DNA from: UBA4615 sp044368415 | GTDB taxonomy: Bacteria > Pseudomonadota > Gammaproteobacteria > Burkholderiales > Burkholderiaceae_E | Direction of reading: 5' to 3' | Assembly: GCA_044368415.1 (NCBI GenBank) | Contig: JBIPLJ010000012.1 | Location: 1 to 64,000 of the forward strand | DNA: 64,000 nt | Shown here: positions 35,182-43,710 of the stretch, piece by piece | Layout of the letters: every line of letters starts with the position of its first letter | Numbering within the stretch: the stretch's first letter is position 1 | Made by a program: the position numbers and the translations under genes | The notes under the pieces: generated by a model | Database searches by the model: none | What the model was told of the DNA's origin: nothing | The model's input: the letters and a program-made list of their open reading frames with translations, nothing else

Positions 35182-36750
35182 TCAGCCAGTCCGGAAATGC
35201 ACGAGCAACTGCGTGAGTCCCTGTGCCTGCGTTCGCATCGACTCGGCCGCCGCGCTCGCTTCCTCGACCATGGCGGCATTCTCCTGGGTGTGTTGCCCGA
35301 TCTCGGAGACAGCCAGATTGACCTGATCGATACCCTCCGACTGTTGTTCAGTGGCGGCCGAGATTCGCTCGACCGTCGTGCTGACGTGAACGATCGATTC
35401 GACGATCCTGTCCATCGTCTGGCCGGCCCGCTGCACTTCGCCGACCCCCGCATCGATACGTTCGACGGATGCACCGATCAGCCCGCGGATCTCGCGCGCC
35501 GCACTGCCGCTGCGCTGAGCGAGCGTGCGCACTTCGGCCGCTACGACGTTGAACCCGCGTCCCTGCTCGCCCGCTCTCGCGGCTTCCACCGCCGCGTTCA
35601 AGGCCAGGATGTTGGTTTGGAACGCGATGCCATCGATGACGCCGATGATCTCGGCGATCTTCTTGGCATGTGCGTCGATCTCGTTCATCGTGGTGATGGC
35701 GACGCCGATCGCGGTGCTGCCTTCGCGGGCCACCGCAGCTGCGTCGCGCGCCAGGCGGTCGGCCTCGCGCGCGCCGGTCGCACCCTCGTGGACCGTCGCT
35801 GCCAAGGCCTCGATCGACGCCGCAGTCTTCTGCAATGCGACGGCGGTATGCTCGGTGCGAGCTGACAGCGCTGCGTTGCCCCGGGCGATCTCCCCCGAAG
35901 CCTGGCTGACTTGGCCGGCGCTGGAGCGGATCCCGGCCACCACGTCGGACATCCGGCTCTGGGCCGCCGTCAGGGCGGCGAGCACGCGCCCGGTGGCGTC
36001 GGTGGAGTTCGATTCCAAAGGGCGTGCCGCCAGATTGCCGTCGGCAACCTCATCGGCCAATCGTGATGCGTCCGCGAGCGGCTTCACGATGAGCCGGGAC
36101 ATGACTGCCGAGATGGTCAGCGTGGCCAATACCGCCAGTGCGATGACCGCGCCGATCGTGATCTGGTTCGACTGCGCCAGGCGGCTGCCCTCCGCGCCCG
36201 CAAGCCTTGCATGCTCGGTCTGTAAGACGACGATGTCGTCGAGCGTGCGCTGAACCGTGGCGTAGTGACCCTCCATCGTCGTCATATAGGAGGCAGCGTT
36301 CCCGAGCATGACGCTCTTGATTTCGAGCGTCTCGCTGGCGTTCTCAGCGTACTTCTGGAACGCACCCGATGCGGTCGCCATCAATTGCTTCTCGTCCACG
36401 CTGGCTTCGGGATCAACAGCCCTGGCCTGCAGTGCTTCGCCGTACCGGACGAGTTCGGCGCGGATCGTCTTGTCGAGCGCCTCGATGCGCGCGGCTTTGT
36501 ATCCCGCGCCTTCCCAGGCCAGGCTCTGGTTCACCTGGGCGTTGATCACCGAGATGCGCCGTGCCAGCTGTCCGGCCTGTGCGACGCGGGGTACGCTGAC
36601 CTCGGCCAGCCCGGACAGCGACTTCGATAGCCGGTCATTGGCGAAGAAGCCGATGCCGCCTGCAACCATCAGGCACAGGATGGCCACGATCGGGGCGACG
36701 GATACCTTCGCTCCCACCGATGCGTTCAATATCCACCGCTGCATTGGCAT
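35182..36750 (-). CDS. methyl-accepting chemotaxis protein
   Basis: The 522-residue receptor has membrane helices at about 14-33 and 200-220 around a four-helix-bundle-like periplasmic domain. HAMP follows (about 221-275), then the signalling domain with the conserved hairpin tip IIGVIDGIAFQTNILALNAA followed by VEAARAGEQGRGFNVVAAEV. No C-terminal CheR-binding pentapeptide is present. It is the last of three minus-strand genes after a TakP-like binding protein and a free cache protein, suggesting chemotaxis toward the ligand handled by that system. Confidence 0.92.
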   Translation of the reverse strand: MPMQRWILNASVGAKVSVAPIVAILCLMVAGGIGFFANDRLSKSLSGLAEVSVPRVAQAGQLARRISVINAQVNQSLAWEGAGYKAARIEALDKTIRAELVRYGEALQARAVDPEASVDEKQLMATASGAFQKYAENASETLEIKSVMLGNAASYMTTMEGHYATVQRTLDDIVVLQTEHARLAGAEGSRLAQSNQITIGAVIALAVLATLTISAVMSRLIVKPLADASRLADEVADGNLAARPLESNSTDATGRVLAALTAAQSRMSDVVAGIRSSAGQVSQASGEIARGNAALSARTEHTAVALQKTAASIEALAATVHEGATGAREADRLARDAAAVAREGSTAIGVAITTMNEIDAHAKKIAEIIGVIDGIAFQTNILALNAAVEAARAGEQGRGFNVVAAEVRTLAQRSGSAAREIRGLIGASVERIDAGVGEVQRAGQTMDRIVESIVHVSTTVERISAATEQQSEGIDQVNLAVSEIGQHTQENAAMVEEASAAAESMRTQAQGLTQLLVHFRTG

Positions 36751-36811
36751 GCGCTCCGGTTGGTGCTGCGAGATCGGCGGCGCGGGTCGGCCCGTGCAGG
36801 GGCCAGGCTGC

Positions 36812-37282
36812 TCAACGATAGACGCCGACGCCGACGAAACCGTCGAATCCTTCGGTCTTGCGGACGTACGAGACCTTGCTTTCGATCTTCTTGGACTGCG
36901 GGTGAGGCCATTCGTACTCGACCCAGCCGCCGCCCTTCTGCGCCATGGCGCGCAGCTCCTGGATCAGCGGCTTGCCGTCCGGGTCCTTCAGGTCGATCAG
37001 GTTCTTGCCGACGAGCTTGTCGTTGGCGCCGTGCGCGACGTTGACGCCCTTCATGTCGTACGCGAACACGTAGAGGTCCTTCTTCTGCCAGGCCTTGTTG
37101 CTCTTGTCGGTGAAATCCTTGAAGGCCTGCTCTGCGCCGACCTTCTTCACGTGCTCCACGGCCAAGTCGACCATTGCCTTCGCTTCGTCGCGCGAGCCGA
37201 ATTCCTGCGACAGTGCGTGTAACGGGAGACCGAGGCCAGCGAGGGCACCCAGCATGCAAAGGAAGCTCCTGCGACTCGTCAT
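36812..37282 (-). CDS. stand-alone periplasmic cache-domain protein
   Basis: The 156-residue protein has a twin-arginine-like signal (SRRSFLCMLGALAGLGLPLH) and then a single Cache_2-type domain. The domain shows KKDLYVFAYDMKGVNVAHGA, LVGKNLIDLKDPDGKPLIQE and GGGWVEYEWPHPQ. It has no membrane anchor after the signal and no output domain. The domain parallels segment by segment the sensory domain of the kinase encoded at 41486-42856. It is encoded between the chemoreceptor and the TakP-like gene, so it may bind or present a ligand to one of those sensors. The role is inferred from context only. Confidence 0.83.
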   Translation of the reverse strand: MTSRRSFLCMLGALAGLGLPLHALSQEFGSRDEAKAMVDLAVEHVKKVGAEQAFKDFTDKSNKAWQKKDLYVFAYDMKGVNVAHGANDKLVGKNLIDLKDPDGKPLIQELRAMAQKGGGWVEYEWPHPQSKKIESKVSYVRKTEGFDGFVGVGVYR

Positions 37283-37412
37283 ACGGTTACCTCCAAGGTT
37301 ACGGTGAGTGTTGTGCGCTGCGACGCAGCTCTACGCGCCGTGTCTTTGATGATGCGGGACTCCGCATACGTCGATGCACCGATGACTGGCGGGAAATCCG
37401 GGCAAATGACGT

Positions 37413-37430
37413 CGGACCCCTCGGGGTCCG
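37413..37430. other. inverted repeat in the takP-cache gap
   Basis: CGGACCCC and GGGGTCCG face each other across two bases. It lies 64 bases past the TakP-like stop on the minus strand and is followed there by only a weak T-rich patch. It could be a weak terminator or a protein-binding site. Confidence 0.4.
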
Positions 37431-37464
37431 GCATCTCAGCAGCCGGGCGGGCCGGAGCAATGTG

Positions 37465-37484
37465 TCCGTGTCACCTGACACGGA
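37465..37484. other. 20-bp near-perfect palindrome
   Basis: TCCGTGTCACCTGACACGGA has two 9-base arms that match perfectly around CC. It begins nine bases past the TakP-like stop. It has no following T-run, so an RNA hairpin for processing or an operator is possible. Confidence 0.5.
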
Positions 37485-37493
37485 GCAAACGGC

Positions 37494-38582
37494 TCAGCGC
37501 CGGATCGACGCCATGTAGTCGTCGAAGGTGTTCTCGGTGACGCGGAACCAGGTGATCAGATCGCGCTGCACGCCGAAGTAGTGGTCGTGCAGCTTGCGAA
37601 ACTCCGGGAACTTCTCGCGCGTCTCGGCATAGACCTCCTGCGTGGCCTTGAAGCACGCATCCATGACGGGCTTCGGGAAGGGCTTGAGGACGGCACCCGA
37701 GCCGACGAGCCGCTTGATCGCCTGCGGATTCGTCGCGTCGTAGCGGGCGAGCATGTATGCGTTCGCCTCTTCGCAGGCCGCCTCGAGCGCCGCCCGGTAC
37801 TCGGCCGGGAGTGCTGCGAGTGCCTTGTCGTTCGCGATCGCGTGCACACCGAGGCCGCCCTCCCACCAACCGGGGTAGTAGTAGAACTTCGCGACCTTGT
37901 GGAAGCCGAGCTTCTCGTCGTCATGCGGTCCGATCCACTCGGCGGCGTCGATCGTGCCCTTCTCGAGCGACGGATAGATGTCGCCGCCGGCGATCTGCTG
38001 CGGCACGACGCCGAGCTTCGTGAGCACCTGGCCGGCGAAGCCGCCGACCCGGAACTTCAGGCCCTTCAGGTCTTCGACGCTGTTGACCTCCTTGCGGAAC
38101 CAGCCGCCCATCTGAGCGCCGGTGTTGCCCGCGAGGAAGCAGGTCACGCCAGCGACGCGTGAGCTGAACTCGTTGTACACCTCTTTGCCACCCATCTGAT
38201 GCCACCACGCCGCGTGCTGGCGAGCGTTGAGGCCGAACGGAATCGCCGCGCCCACGGCCCAGGCCGGGTCCTTGCCGAAGAAGTAGTAGAGCGCGGTGTG
38301 CGCCATCTCGACGTTACCGGCCTGGACCGCGTCGAGCACCTGCAGCCCCGGAACGATCTCGCCGGCCGCGTGCACGGAGATCTGGAACCGGCCTCCCGTC
38401 AGCGCGGCGACGCGCTTCGAGATCACCTCGGCCGCGCCGAAGATCGCATCAAGGCTCTTCGGGAAGCTCGACGCGAGACGCCAGCGGACGGTGGGTTGTG
38501 CGGACACGATGGCGGGGGCGGCGACGAGCGAGCCGGCGGCCGTGGCGGCGGCGGTTCGCGAGAGGAACGTGCGACGGGACAT
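37494..38582 (-). CDS. TRAP transporter solute-binding protein, TakP-like
   Basis: The 362-residue periplasmic protein has a Tat signal (SRRTFLSRTAAATAAGSLVA). The body matches the alpha-keto-acid-binding TakP group: RWRLASSFPKSLDAIFGAAE, HTALYYFFGKDPAWAVGAAI, FRVGGFAGQVLTKLGVVPQQ, and IDAAEWIGPHDDEKLGFHKV. TakP binds 2-oxo acids with sodium. Tat export suggests folding before secretion. The gene diverges from its permease genes dctQM over a 206-base region, with the two-component pair beyond them. Confidence 0.92.
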   Translation of the reverse strand: MSRRTFLSRTAAATAAGSLVAAPAIVSAQPTVRWRLASSFPKSLDAIFGAAEVISKRVAALTGGRFQISVHAAGEIVPGLQVLDAVQAGNVEMAHTALYYFFGKDPAWAVGAAIPFGLNARQHAAWWHQMGGKEVYNEFSSRVAGVTCFLAGNTGAQMGGWFRKEVNSVEDLKGLKFRVGGFAGQVLTKLGVVPQQIAGGDIYPSLEKGTIDAAEWIGPHDDEKLGFHKVAKFYYYPGWWEGGLGVHAIANDKALAALPAEYRAALEAACEEANAYMLARYDATNPQAIKRLVGSGAVLKPFPKPVMDACFKATQEVYAETREKFPEFRKLHDHYFGVQRDLITWFRVTENTFDDYMASIRR

Positions 38583-38788
38583 GGGGTCTCCTTAGGGTAT
38601 GGGTGACGATCGCGGGGCAGTTGACCATTGCGTCCGCGTGCTGTGTAGCCCCCCTCGCATTCGTGCGGACCCCGACTGAGCAGTACTACGTAGGCGCGCT
38701 GCGCGCGATCGCGGACGCGCGGCGGGCGTCGCTTGCCGATACTGCGCGGTGCCCGAACGGGGCTGCTTCGTGATGACTGGAGAACGCC

Positions 38789-39328
38789 TTGAAATGGCTG
38801 CTGGCGATCGCTCGTGCGATTGATCGGATGAATGCGACCTTCGGTGCGGTGGCCGCGGCGGCGGTCTTCGCCGCGTGCATGGTGTCGGCGGGAAACGCGA
38901 CCGTGCGCTACCTCGCCAACTCGAGCTCCAACGCCTGGCTCGAGATCCAGTGGTACCTGTTCGGCGCCTGCGTGATGCTCGGCGCGAGCGACGTGCTGCG
39001 CCTGAACGAGCATGTCCGCGTCGACGTCCTCTACGGCCGCCTGAGCGGGCGGTCGAGGGCGTGGGTCGACCTGCTGGGCATGCTGGTGTTCCTGCTGCCG
39101 GTGACCGTGGTCATCGGCGTCATGGCGTGGCCGTGGTTCGTCGATGCGTACCGCACTCACGAGATGTCCGGCAATGCCGGGGGGCTGGTGCGCTGGCCGG
39201 TGAAGCTGCTGCTGCCGTTGGGATTCGGCCTGCTCGCGCTCCAGGGGCTCTCGGAGATCGTCAAGCGGGTCGGTTTCCTCACCGGCGTGCACCGGATGGA
39301 CACCCACTACGAGAGGCCGCTGCAATGA
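38789..39328 (+). CDS. dctQ: TRAP transporter small permease (DctQ)
   Basis: The 179-residue membrane protein has four helices and the DctQ segment SNAWLEIQWYLFGACVMLGA followed by SDVLRLNEHVRVDVLYGRLS. The TTG start at 38789 is chosen because GGAG lies six bases upstream and the resulting MKWLLAIARAIDRMNATFGA start is family-like; no in-frame ATG precedes the first helix. It overlaps dctM by ATGA and works with the TakP-like protein encoded divergently. Confidence 0.9.
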   Translation: MKWLLAIARAIDRMNATFGAVAAAAVFAACMVSAGNATVRYLANSSSNAWLEIQWYLFGACVMLGASDVLRLNEHVRVDVLYGRLSGRSRAWVDLLGMLVFLLPVTVVIGVMAWPWFVDAYRTHEMSGNAGGLVRWPVKLLLPLGFGLLALQGLSEIVKRVGFLTGVHRMDTHYERPLQ

Positions 39329-40776
39329 TCACGATGCAGACGATGGCGCCCTTGATGTTCGGCGCGCTGGTGTTCACGATGCTGATCGGCTTTCCCGTCG
39401 CGTTCTCGCTCTCGGCGCTCGGCCTCGCTGCCGGCCTGCTGTCGATCGAGCTCGGGTTCTTCCCCGCGCAATACATGGCGAACCTGCCGCTGCGGGTGTT
39501 CGGCATCCTGTCGAACGACCTGCTGCTGGCGATCCCGTTCTTCACCTTCATGGGCGCGATCCTCGAGCGTTGCGGGCTCGCCGAGGACCTGCTCGAAGGC
39601 ACCGGGCAGCTGTTCGGCAGCGTGCCGGGGGGGCTCGCCTATGCGGTGATCGTGGTCGGCGCGATCCTGGGTGCGATCACCGGCACGGTGGCCGCTTCGG
39701 TGATCGCGATGGGCATGATCTCGCTGCCGATCATGATGCGCTACGGCTACAACATGCGGCTGGCGACCGGCGTGATCGCGGCCTCGGGCACGATCACCCA
39801 GGTGATCCCGCCGTCGCTGGTGCTGGTCGTGCTGGCCGACCAGCTCGGCCGTTCGGTCGGTGACATGTACGCGGGCGCGATCGGCCCGTCGCTCGCGCAG
39901 ACGGCGCTTTTCCTCGGCTATATCTTCGTGCTGTCCCGGCTCAAGCCGCACTTCATGCCGCCCTTGCCGCCGGAGGCGCGCACGCTTGCCGGCTGGCCGC
40001 TGTGGCGCAAAGTGCTGTGGGGCATGGTGCCGTCGGTGGTGCTGATCTTCCTGGTGCTCGGCACGATCTTCCTCGGTCTCGCCACGCCGACCGAGGCGGG
40101 CGCAATGGGTGCGGTCGGAGCGATGGGCCTGGCGGCCATGCACCGGCGCCTGACCTGGCCGCTGATGAAGCAGGGCATCGTCTCGACGATGCGGATCACG
40201 ACGATGGTGATCTTCATCCTGATCGGCTCGACGGTGTTCTCGTTGGTGTTCCAGGGCGTCGACGGCGGGATCTGGATCGAGCACATGCTGCTGTCGGTCA
40301 CGGGTGGCACGCCGGTCGGCTTCCTCATCGTCGTCAATCTGTTCGTGTTCTTCCTCGCGTTCTTCCTCGACTTTTTCGAGATCGCGTTCATCATCGTGCC
40401 GCTGCTCGCGCCGGTCGCCGAGAAGCTGGGCATCGATCTCGTCTGGTTCGGCGTGCTGCTGTGCGTGAACATGCAGACCTCGTTCATGCACCCGCCGTTC
40501 GGCTTCGCGCTCTTCTACCTGCGCGGCATCGCGCCCAAGGAGGTCAAGAGCAGCGACATCTACCTGGGCGCGATCCCATGGGTCGGACTTCAGCTCGTTC
40601 TGGTCGCCGTGCTGATCTTCTGGCCAGGTATGGTGACTGCGTGGCTCGACAAGCCGGTGCAGGTGGACCTGGAGAACGTACGGATCGAGATACCGGCGGA
40701 CGAGACGCCCGCGGACGAGTCGCTTCCGTCGATCGGGCCGGTCGACAGGCAGACCGACGCTCCCCCGGGGCGGTGA
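39325..40776 (+). CDS. dctM: TRAP transporter large permease (DctM)
   Basis: The 483-residue protein has about 12 membrane helices. DctM landmarks are NDLLLAIPFFTFMGAILERC, GAILGAITGTVAASVIAMGM, SGTITQVIPPSLVLVVLADQ, and MQTSFMHPPFGFALFYLRGI. The SFMHPPFG form is typical of TakP-associated large permeases. A polar acidic tail of about 40 residues follows the last helix. It is translationally coupled to dctQ and converges with the response-regulator gene. Confidence 0.93.
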   Translation: MITMQTMAPLMFGALVFTMLIGFPVAFSLSALGLAAGLLSIELGFFPAQYMANLPLRVFGILSNDLLLAIPFFTFMGAILERCGLAEDLLEGTGQLFGSVPGGLAYAVIVVGAILGAITGTVAASVIAMGMISLPIMMRYGYNMRLATGVIAASGTITQVIPPSLVLVVLADQLGRSVGDMYAGAIGPSLAQTALFLGYIFVLSRLKPHFMPPLPPEARTLAGWPLWRKVLWGMVPSVVLIFLVLGTIFLGLATPTEAGAMGAVGAMGLAAMHRRLTWPLMKQGIVSTMRITTMVIFILIGSTVFSLVFQGVDGGIWIEHMLLSVTGGTPVGFLIVVNLFVFFLAFFLDFFEIAFIIVPLLAPVAEKLGIDLVWFGVLLCVNMQTSFMHPPFGFALFYLRGIAPKEVKSSDIYLGAIPWVGLQLVLVAVLIFWPGMVTAWLDKPVQVDLENVRIEIPADETPADESLPSIGPVDRQTDAPPGR

Positions 40777-40812
40777 GAGGGTGTGTGACGTGTGTGGGCG
40801 GCGCGACGAAGC

Positions 40813-41460
40813 TCAGCGCAGCGTTGTCCAGCCGCGCTCCACCGCGTACTTCAGGAGCCCGCTGGGCGAATCGATGCCGAGCTTGCGACGCAGGCGCAGC
40901 CGGTGCGTCTCCACGGTCCGCGTGCTGATGTCGAGTGCGCGGGCCACACCCTTGTTCGACTGGCCGTGTGCGAGCAGCAGCAGGATCTCGCGCTCGCGCG
41001 GGGTGAGATCGTCCGGTGCCGAGCGGACCTGCAGCAGTGCCTTCGCCACGCCGGAGCTGTAGTAGGCGCCGCCGGCCACGACCGCGTCGATGGCGGCGAT
41101 CAGCTCGTGCACCGACGCGTCCTTCAGCACGTAGCCGCGCGCGCCGGCGCGGACCGCGCTGACCACGTACTCTTCGTGGTCGTACATCGACAGCATCAAC
41201 ACCGCGACCTCGGGCACACGATCGGCCAGCAGCGTCGCGAGCTGGATGCCGGTCATGTCCCGCATCCCGACGTCGACCAACATCAGGTCCGGACGCAGTG
41301 ACAGCGCCAATTCCAGCCCGCGTGCGCCGGACTCGGCCTCGCCCACGACCTCGAGCCGTGGCAACGCCTCGAGTCGCGCGCGAAGCCCCTCCCGGACCAG
41401 CGCATGATCGTCGACGATCAGGATTCGAACGGGGGTGGGCGTGTCGTGCACATCGGTCAT
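40813..41460 (-). CDS. NarL/LuxR-family response regulator
   Basis: The 215-residue regulator has a receiver with D63 (LVDVGMRD) as phosphorylation site and the LKDAS lysine. The C-terminal LuxR helix-turn-helix (about 152-210) reads LTPREREILLLLAHGQSNKG and STRTVETHRLRLRRKLGI. The ATG at 41460 is chosen by homology. Its kinase gene lies 25 bases upstream. Location beside dctQM suggests it controls the TRAP genes in response to the ligand. Confidence 0.92.
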   Translation of the reverse strand: MTDVHDTPTPVRILIVDDHALVREGLRARLEALPRLEVVGEAESGARGLELALSLRPDLMLVDVGMRDMTGIQLATLLADRVPEVAVLMLSMYDHEEYVVSAVRAGARGYVLKDASVHELIAAIDAVVAGGAYYSSGVAKALLQVRSAPDDLTPREREILLLLAHGQSNKGVARALDISTRTVETHRLRLRRKLGIDSPSGLLKYAVERGWTTLR

Positions 41461-41485
41461 CTGGAGTTCGGGGTCGCTCGAAGGG

Positions 41486-42856
41486 TCAGGTGGCGGGGAC
41501 GGTTGCGCGCAGCTCTGTGCGGCCGGGACCGGAAGCCAGGAAGAACTCGCCGCCCGCGTGCTCGATACGTTCGCGGATGTTCCGCAAACCGATGCCCTTG
41601 ATGCCCTCGCGTTCGATGCGGGCGATCTCGAACCCGATGCCGTCGTCGACGATCGACAGCGATGCCGTTCTCGGGTTGCAGGCGAGCTGGATCTCGACGT
41701 GCCTGGCGTGCGAATGGCGTTCGATGTTGGCCAGGGCTTCCTGGGCGATGCGAAACAGCGTGACCGCCCGGGGGTCGGATTCATCGGAGCGAGAACCGCG
41801 GCCGTTCCACGGGAGCGCGCCCTCGACTCGAACGTTCGCGCTGATGCCGGTGCGGGCGGAGAACTCCTTGGCGGACTGCTCGAGCGCCGAGGCGAGGCCG
41901 AGGTCGTCGAGCGCGCTCGGGCGCAGCGCGTGCGAGATCCGCCTGACCTCGGCGATCGCCTCGCCCAACCCGTCGAGCTCGCGCGCCATGCTGCGCACCG
42001 GCTCGGCGCCGGGGGTCGAGAGTCGGTGCTCGACCAGCTCGAAGCGGTACTTGAGCGATACCAGGAGCTGACTGAGTCCGTCGTGCAGCTCGCGCGAGAC
42101 CCTGGCGCGCTCCGCTTCCTGCGAGAAGACGATGCGTTGAGCCAGCTCGCGGAGCTGCCCGTCGGCGATCCGTCGGTCCCTCAGGTTCAGCAGCAGGCCT
42201 CCGGCGGAGACCGCGCCGACAGACAGCAACGCGACCGCGGCGAGAATCCGCATCGTCGAGGCGATATTCGCGGCGACCTCGTCGCGAAGCGACTGCAGCG
42301 CGGATTCCAGGTCGTCGAGGTAGATGCCGGTGCCGATCATCCACCCCCATCGTTCGAGCTGGACCGCATAACCGAGCTTTGGCGTGACGCGCCCCGTCGA
42401 CGGCTTGTCCCAGAGGTATCGCTGGTACCCGCCGCCCTCGCGGGCACGCGCGACCAGCTCCTGGATCACGCGCACGCCGTTGGTATCGGTGAGCTCCCAC
42501 TTGTTCTCGCCGACGAGCTGCGGCATCCGCGGATGAACGAGGTTGCGCCCCTCGAAGTCGTAGACGAAGAAGTAGCCGTCCTCCCCGAAGCTCATCCTGC
42601 TGAGGATCGTGCGCGCCTCGAGTCGTGCGGCCTCCTCGTCTCGCCCGGCCTCGTACAGATGCCCGATCGAGTCGAGCGCGAGCTGGACGTAATGGGCCAG
42701 CTCGGCGCGGCGGGCGAAAAGCAGCTTCTCCTCGAGCACCCGCGCCTGCTCCTCAGCCAGGTTGCCCGCCTTCCACCAGAGCACGGTGGCCATCGTCGCG
42801 AGCGCGAGCAGCAGCGGGATCAGCGCGAGGACGACCAGTCGGAGTCTCGGGCGCAT
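41486..42856 (-). CDS. NarX-like sensor histidine kinase with cache domain
   Basis: The 456-residue kinase has membrane helices at about 7-28 and 202-224 around a periplasmic Cache_2 domain (about 30-200: GEDGYFFVYDFEGRNLVHPR, then GGGYQRYLWDKPSTG and WGWMIGTGIYLDDLE). The cytoplasmic HisKA_3 domain has H258 in SRELHDGLSQLL, and the ATPase domain has IVDDGIGF and GIGLRNIRERI. Kinases of this kind next to TRAP genes sense carboxylates. The ATG at 42856 excludes 15 unlikely upstream codons. The same cache fold occurs as a free protein at 36812-37282. Confidence 0.92.
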   Translation of the reverse strand: MRPRLRLVVLALIPLLLALATMATVLWWKAGNLAEEQARVLEEKLLFARRAELAHYVQLALDSIGHLYEAGRDEEAARLEARTILSRMSFGEDGYFFVYDFEGRNLVHPRMPQLVGENKWELTDTNGVRVIQELVARAREGGGYQRYLWDKPSTGRVTPKLGYAVQLERWGWMIGTGIYLDDLESALQSLRDEVAANIASTMRILAAVALLSVGAVSAGGLLLNLRDRRIADGQLRELAQRIVFSQEAERARVSRELHDGLSQLLVSLKYRFELVEHRLSTPGAEPVRSMARELDGLGEAIAEVRRISHALRPSALDDLGLASALEQSAKEFSARTGISANVRVEGALPWNGRGSRSDESDPRAVTLFRIAQEALANIERHSHARHVEIQLACNPRTASLSIVDDGIGFEIARIEREGIKGIGLRNIRERIEHAGGEFFLASGPGRTELRATVPAT

Positions 42857-42982
42857 GGGGATGATCGCGGGCGGGGGGCTCGTAGAACCGGCGTACTTCA
42901 ACGCTTCCGACCTGCGTCGTCAATGCGGCGCATCACAGTTTTCGGTCCTGCTGCACCCGCTGGCGGCGACTACGTACCGGGG

Positions 42983-43002
42983 GCTACGCGGAACTGCGTA
43001 GC
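42983..43002. other. inverted repeat upstream of the sensor kinase gene
   Basis: GCTACGC (42983-42989) and GCGTAGC (42996-43002) face each other across six bases, with CTACGTAC at 42970-42977 close by. It lies about 125 bases before the kinase start, so it is a possible regulator-binding region. The rest of 42857-43154 shows no gene. Confidence 0.4.
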
Positions 43003-43154
43003 TGCGGCGAGCAGTCTTCCGGGCAACGCAGTCCGCTTCTTCATCCGGAACGCTGCGGTGGTCGCGGTGGTCGCGGTGGGCATCAGGTCGGGCGACGCCG
43101 TCGCGGCCGGTGACCTGAGGGTCGAGCTGGCCTGAGCGGCGGGCTCTCTGCGAA

Positions 43155-43610
43155 TCAGCCGGTCGAACGCCCCGGCACGTCCGATTCCAGCACCGCCATC
43201 GTGATCCGCGACGTGCAGGTGAGCTTCCCCGCCTCGTCGCGGATCTCGATCGCCCACACCTGAGTGCTGCGGCCGACGTGGATCGGCGTGCAGGTGCCGG
43301 TGACCCAGCCGCTCTTCACCGCGCGGATGTGGTTCGCGTTGATGTCCAGACCCACCGCATAGCGATCGGGCGGCAGGGTCAGCGAGGCAGCGCAGCTCCC
43401 GAGCGTCTCGGCGAGCACGACCGACACGCCGCCGTGCAGGATGCCCATCGGCTGCTTCGTGCGGGCATCCACCGGCATCCGCGCGACCAGCCGGTCCGGT
43501 CCGACCTGTGTGAACTCGATGCCCATCCGCTCGACTGCGGTGTCCTTGTGGATCTGCTCGAGCCACTCGAGCGTGGCGGGGCGGCGGAAGAGGGACGGGG
43601 AGTCGGACAT
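43155..43610 (-). CDS. hotdog-fold thioesterase (PaaI/YdiI type)
   Basis: The 151-residue protein has the hotdog thioesterase pattern: MGIEFTQVGPDRLVARMPVD, the helix-start motif QPMGILHGGVSVVLAETLGS, and DINANHIRAVKSGWVTGTCT. The HGG plus a downstream glutamate forms the acyl-CoA site in this family. Likely activity is hydrolysis of an aryl- or acyl-CoA such as 1,4-dihydroxynaphthoyl-CoA. The ATG at 43610 is preferred; a GTG at 43634 would add eight residues. It diverges from a formamidase-like hydrolase. Confidence 0.87.
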   Translation of the reverse strand: MSDSPSLFRRPATLEWLEQIHKDTAVERMGIEFTQVGPDRLVARMPVDARTKQPMGILHGGVSVVLAETLGSCAASLTLPPDRYAVGLDINANHIRAVKSGWVTGTCTPIHVGRSTQVWAIEIRDEAGKLTCTSRITMAVLESDVPGRSTG

Positions 43611-43710
43611 CGGGTGCGGGCCGGCGGCGTTCACGAACTGCCGATCTTAGCCGCCCGCGCCGAGCGTGGATAATCCGGTGCGCAGGAGCGCGACACGAAG
43701 GACTGACTCG

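Noticed and set aside
43055..43085. GGTGGTCGCGGTGGTCGC repeat as a regulatory array.
   Set aside because: Only about two and a half copies in a region with no other signal; likely low-complexity GC sequence.
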